From Acidobacteriaceae bacterium (GTDB lineage Bacteria > Acidobacteriota > Terriglobia > Terriglobales > Acidobacteriaceae), in the NCBI GenBank assembly GCA_003165855.1, contig PMXH01000123.1:8403-16811 (forward strand): DNA of 8,409 bases. Direction: 5' to 3'. A program made the translations under genes and the position numbers. The notes beneath the pieces were generated by a model. The model had not been told where the DNA came from, searched no databases, and saw only the letters and a program-made list of their open reading frames with translations. Positions within the stretch are counted from its first letter, which is position 1. Each line of letters starts with the position of its first letter. This document shows, piece after piece, positions 5,035-8,409 of the stretch.

Positions 5035-8000
5035 GTGCCTGAACAACCCAACCTCGAGCAGGACCCAATCACTACTAAGTCGTACGCCGCGTATTACCTG
5101 ATCGCGATGGTGATTCTGATGGCGACCCTGTTCTGGGCCTTGTGGGACGAGGCGTGGATACAGCGTCCGTGGAAGGCCTTCCAGGAGCAATGGAAAGACC
5201 GGTACAGCGCGTTCCTGAACCAGTCGAAATCCAAGTCCGCTACGTCAGAGAAAGATGTCGAACAGAATCCTGATTACGCCGCACTCAAGCAGGCTTACGA
5301 CAAGACTTATCAGGATTCGAAAGCGCCGGGTGAGGAAGCTCGCAAAGCGGTGGACGAAGTAACCGCCCGCCTGCTCGCGGTGCAAAGCGTGTTCACCGAC
5401 CGGCGTGCCTACGTGAATGCGCTCAGCTATGAGATTGAGACCAGTACGAGCCCGTCGTCTAAAGCCAGTAAGCAAAAGGAACTGGCGGACTACAAGAAGG
5501 AGAAGGCAACGGTTGAATTTCCCGACGGGAGCAAGAAACAATTCGACTTTCCGCAACTCGAAGAAACTTACAACGAGATCCGGGATGAGCGCACGAAAAA
5601 AAGCCTCGAACTCGGCGACGTGCTCAAGCCTGTAACTGCAGCCAAGACCAAGCTGGATGAGTACATTTCCGACCACATGGTCGATCTCACGCCGCAGCAG
5701 ATTGACGGCCTCAAACGGAAAATAGCGGACTGGGACCCGAAGATCGTCCAGATCAATGTGGCCGATGCCAACATCGTGGACCGCTGCGAGTCCTGCCACT
5801 TGAATACACGGGAGCCGCTGAAGATCACGCCGGCATCGATGACAGCCAAAGGCGAGAAGAAGCCGGACGAATATGCAGATGCGTTCGTCAGCCATCCCGA
5901 GCCTGAGTTATTGAAGATTCACGATCCGGAGAAATTCGGCTGCTCGCCCTGCCATCAGGGCAACGGACGCGCGACCACGAGCGTCGAGAAAGCACATGGC
6001 AACTACGAGCACTGGCTCTGGCCCTTGTTTCCCAAGGAAAACGCGCAAGCGGGTTGCCAGAATTGCCATGCGTCCGACATGGTGCTGGCCAGCGGCGACG
6101 TGCAGTGGCAAACCATCAACAACGGGAAAGACCTCTTCCGCCAGCGCGGTTGCATGGGCTGCCACCGCTATGAGGGATACGACAAAGAACCCGAAGATCT
6201 GAACTCGATCGGCCAGCAGATCAAGCAAATCGAGACGCAGAAGAAAGATAATCTGAAGCAAACTGCTTACTTGATGAAGGAGGCAGATGCGGCCGACTCG
6301 AACGAGGAAGCCAATCGGCTGAATACTCAAGCGGTGGACCTGCGGGTTGCCAACAGCAAGCTGGACGGGCGTTTGCAGCAACTCGATTATCAGTCGCACA
6401 GCCTGATGCAGGATCAAAAGAAGGTCGGGCCGAACCTGAAAGATGCGCGGCTGAAGCTGAACAGGAATTGGATTCCGGTGTGGTTGAAGAAGCCTTCGGA
6501 TTTTCGTCCCACGACCAAGATGCCGAACTTCCGCCTGACCGATCACCAGATCCAGGCGATTTCGGCGTATATCTGGCAAACAGGATTCACCGACGCGCTT
6601 CCCAAGCACAAGCCCGGCAACGCAGCACACGGAAAAGAATTGTTCGAGACTCGCGGGTGTCTGGCCTGTCATTCGATTGGCGAAGGCGATCAAGTGCAGG
6701 GCGGCACGTTTGCCGCGAATCTGACGCGTGTCGGCGAAAAGGCGAACTACGATTATCTGGTGCGCTGGATTCACAACGCGCGCGAACGCACTCGTCCCTA
6801 CTGCCCGTACGAGAAGAAAGATATCGGCCCCGAGGATTACGCCAAGAAGGGCCTGCCCTACCAGTTTGATCTCGACCACAGCCGGTGTCCCAACGATGGA
6901 CACGAACTGCAAGTGCAGAACATGACGGTGATGCCCAGCCTACGGCTTGCTCCCGAGGATGCGGAAGATATTGCGACATACCTGATGACGCGGAAGAAGC
7001 AGGAACCGTCGTCGTATGCGGATGCGTCGTTCATGGACGATCCTTCGCTGAAAGCCGAGGGAAAGAAGTGGGTCCGGCACTTTGGCTGCGGCGGTTGCCA
7101 TGAGATTGCGGGCATGGAGGACGAAGGGCGCATCGGCACTGAACTCACTTACGAAGGCAGCAAGCCGATCGAACGTCTCGATTTCGCCTTGTTCACTGAG
7201 ATTGCCCAGCGCGGCGGCAAGGACGCTGAGCCGATCAAGGACAAGGACGACCTCGCGCGTTTGCCCGACGGTCCAGCGAAGGAACCCTGGTACAACCAAA
7301 AAGGTTTCTTCGAACACAAGCTCGCCGAACCCAACATTTATGACCAGGGCAAGATCAAGGGCGAGCTGGACGCTTCGCGCATGCCAAACCTGCACCTCAC
7401 CAAGGAGCAGGTGCTCGATCTCACAACCTTCCTGATGGGAAGCGAGGAGACTTCCCTGCCTGCGAGTTATCAATACAAGCCGGGCGACGCGCGGCACGAC
7501 ATTCAGGAGGGCTGGTGGATCATCAAGAAATACAACTGCATGGGCTGCCACCAGTTCATCCCCGGCCAGCGGACGATTCTGATGGGATTGCAGCAGTATC
7601 AGGACATCCAAGAGCAGTTGCCTCCGAAGCTTCTCACTGAAGGTGCGCGCGTCGATCCCGAGTGGCTGCGCAAGTTCCTGTCGAATCCCGCTCTCAGCAC
7701 GACGGAAACGAATCGCAACGGTGTGCGTCCTTACTTGAAGGTGCGGATGCCCACGTTCTCTTTCTCCGATAACGAACTGCGCAAGCTGGTGCGCTTCTTC
7801 CAGGCGCTGTCGCAGCAACCGCTGCCTTATATTCCGGAGCAGGTGCCGGTGCTCACCACGAAAGAAACGGATATGGCACGGAGCCTGTTCTCCAGTTCCG
7901 CGGCTCCTTGCCTGAAGTGCCACGCCACGGGCGATCCCGCTCACGACAAGATCGCGACCGCGCCCAACTTCCTGCTGGCAAAAGAACGCCTCAAGCCGGA

Positions 8001-8301
8001 CTGGGTCGAGCGCTGGATCACCGATCCGCAGGCCGTCAGCCCGGGAACGTCGATGCCGTCGGGCTTATTCAAGCAGCAGGATAATCAGTGGGTGTTTGCC
8101 GGCCCGACTCCCCCGTCGTTCCAAGGCTACGCGGGAGATCATCGTAAACTGCTCACGGATTACATCTTCCTGTTAACGCCGGAAGAACAGCGGAAGGTAG
8201 CCGCGTCCATGCCGCACGCAAAAGCGGCGGTGCAGTTGAAGATCAATCGCAGGCAGGCAGTGGTGGAATCGCATCAAGCGGCCAGTGGCGGTTCGCGGTA
8301 A
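5035..8301 (+). CDS. Membrane-anchored octaheme cytochrome c subunit of the bc complex
   Basis: A 1088-residue protein that takes the place of cytochrome c1/f and should carry electrons from the Rieske protein into the periplasm. One N-terminal helix (about 19-37) has no clear cleavage site, so it is probably a membrane anchor. Residues 75-235 are charged and helical, probably coiled coil. Eight CXXCH sites follow, with first cysteines at 251, 303, 341, 373, 542, 685, 835 and 959. Hemes 1-3 form a compact block with spare histidines H287, H296, H321 and H326, likely bis-His. Hemes 4-8 look like serial class I cytochrome c domains, each ending in a Met-Pro ligand motif at M496, M633, M783, M905 and M1007. 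A second charged helical insert (about 388-460) splits domain 4. Domain 5 has an extra pair, C590 and C618, with H623. I know no established symbol. Confidence 0.93.
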   Translation: MPEQPNLEQDPITTKSYAAYYLIAMVILMATLFWALWDEAWIQRPWKAFQEQWKDRYSAFLNQSKSKSATSEKDVEQNPDYAALKQAYDKTYQDSKAPGEEARKAVDEVTARLLAVQSVFTDRRAYVNALSYEIETSTSPSSKASKQKELADYKKEKATVEFPDGSKKQFDFPQLEETYNEIRDERTKKSLELGDVLKPVTAAKTKLDEYISDHMVDLTPQQIDGLKRKIADWDPKIVQINVADANIVDRCESCHLNTREPLKITPASMTAKGEKKPDEYADAFVSHPEPELLKIHDPEKFGCSPCHQGNGRATTSVEKAHGNYEHWLWPLFPKENAQAGCQNCHASDMVLASGDVQWQTINNGKDLFRQRGCMGCHRYEGYDKEPEDLNSIGQQIKQIETQKKDNLKQTAYLMKEADAADSNEEANRLNTQAVDLRVANSKLDGRLQQLDYQSHSLMQDQKKVGPNLKDARLKLNRNWIPVWLKKPSDFRPTTKMPNFRLTDHQIQAISAYIWQTGFTDALPKHKPGNAAHGKELFETRGCLACHSIGEGDQVQGGTFAANLTRVGEKANYDYLVRWIHNARERTRPYCPYEKKDIGPEDYAKKGLPYQFDLDHSRCPNDGHELQVQNMTVMPSLRLAPEDAEDIATYLMTRKKQEPSSYADASFMDDPSLKAEGKKWVRHFGCGGCHEIAGMEDEGRIGTELTYEGSKPIERLDFALFTEIAQRGGKDAEPIKDKDDLARLPDGPAKEPWYNQKGFFEHKLAEPNIYDQGKIKGELDASRMPNLHLTKEQVLDLTTFLMGSEETSLPASYQYKPGDARHDIQEGWWIIKKYNCMGCHQFIPGQRTILMGLQQYQDIQEQLPPKLLTEGARVDPEWLRKFLSNPALSTTETNRNGVRPYLKVRMPTFSFSDNELRKLVRFFQALSQQPLPYIPEQVPVLTTKETDMARSLFSSSAAPCLKCHATGDPAHDKIATAPNFLLAKERLKPDWVERWITDPQAVSPGTSMPSGLFKQQDNQWVFAGPTPPSFQGYAGDHRKLLTDYIFLLTPEEQRKVAASMPHAKAAVQLKINRRQAVVESHQAASGGSR

Positions 8302-8324
8302 AATGGCCGGTTTGGTGGCGACAT

Positions 8325-8337
8325 CCCCTATTTGGGG
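8325..8337 (+). terminator. Short hairpin after the multiheme gene, possible weak terminator
   Basis: CCCC (8325-8328) and GGGG (8334-8337) can pair around a TATTT loop, 24 bases after the stop codon. There is no T run after it, so it is not a standard intrinsic terminator. Together with two further hairpins downstream (8344-8364 and 8368-8392) it may slow polymerase or protect the 3' end of the transcript. Confidence 0.3.
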
Positions 8338-8340
8338 GCT

Positions 8341-8392
8341 GTCATCCCGAGCGAAGCGAGGGATCTTGGTGTTTGCTCGCCGCAGCAACACC
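8341..8392. repeat. Dispersed repeat element with two hairpins
   Basis: GTCATCCCGAGCGAAGC, running on to GGGATCT, is a sequence I recall as a widely scattered intergenic repeat in Acidobacteriota and some other bacteria. Its reverse strand gives the recurrent spurious peptide IPRFARDD. ATCCC (8344-8348) pairs with GGGAT (8360-8364) around GA...GA and the core GCGAAGC (8351-8357). A second hairpin pairs GGTGTT (8368-8373) and GC (8375-8376), with T8374 bulged, to GC (8385-8386) and AACACC (8387-8392). The element may continue beyond the window. Copy number cannot be judged from one copy. Confidence 0.55.
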
Positions 8393-8409
8393 GGTGGCAC
8401 AGGCAAGAA

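Noticed and set aside
4112..7944. Long - strand open frames of 318 to 334 codons (4112-5068, 5908-6912, 6940-7944)
   Set aside because: All lie opposite the petD or octaheme frames, whose proteins are full of family motifs. The antisense products show no coherent domain or membrane pattern, and one runs through the heptamer array.
2236..8301. Alternative complex III (Act-type) operon
   Set aside because: That complex lacks Rieske and cytochrome b proteins and uses NrfD-like subunits. Here both Rieske boxes and b-heme histidines are plainly present.
8173..8406. 77-codon - strand frame containing IPRFARDD
   Set aside because: The peptide arises from the dispersed repeat and the frame runs antisense into the octaheme gene. 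It has no independent support.

Overview
The window holds six genes, all on the + strand, packed head to tail with gaps of 29 to 120 bases. It looks like part of a bacterial chromosome, probably an Acidobacteriota member of the Terriglobia/Koribacter type. That assignment is inference. It rests on the gene order Rieske - cytochrome b N-half - cytochrome b C-half - very large multiheme cytochrome c, on the moderately GC-rich composition, and on the dispersed repeat at the right edge (GTCATCCCGAGCG..., with its characteristic spurious reverse-strand peptide IPRFARDD), a repeat I recall from such genomes.

Layout. Positions 1-24 may be the last codons of an upstream gene overlapping the next start (ATGA). 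Positions 21-1052 encode an NAD-type isocitrate dehydrogenase. A 104-base gap carries a good sigma-70-like promoter (TTGACT, 17 bases, TAGATT) directly ahead of hemH. Then come ferrochelatase (1157-2206), a Rieske iron-sulfur protein (2236-2883), a four-helix cytochrome b with both pairs of heme histidines (2936-3868), a six-helix partner carrying the C-terminal cytochrome b region (3989-4918), and a 1088-residue membrane-anchored protein with eight CXXCH heme sites (5035-8301). The last 108 bases hold small hairpins and the start of a dispersed repeat.

How the genes fit together. The last four genes encode a quinol:cytochrome c oxidoreductase of the split cytochrome b class, in which cytochrome c1 or f is replaced by a giant octaheme protein. 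Electrons would pass from quinol (probably menaquinol) to the Rieske cluster and the b hemes, then out through the c hemes in the periplasm. Ferrochelatase makes the protoheme that both the b and c subunits need, and from its position it is probably the first gene of the same transcript. Isocitrate dehydrogenase belongs to the TCA cycle and probably ends a separate upstream unit.

The most unusual non-coding signal is that every junction between the four respiratory genes carries an inverted-repeat structure, each of different sequence. There is a 27-base near-perfect palindrome between Rieske and cytochrome b, and two long inverted arrays built from 7-base units between the later genes. The two heptamer arrays share the same architecture but not the same unit. 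No CRISPR, tRNA, rRNA or transposase gene was seen, and no stretch longer than 300 bases lacks a gene.
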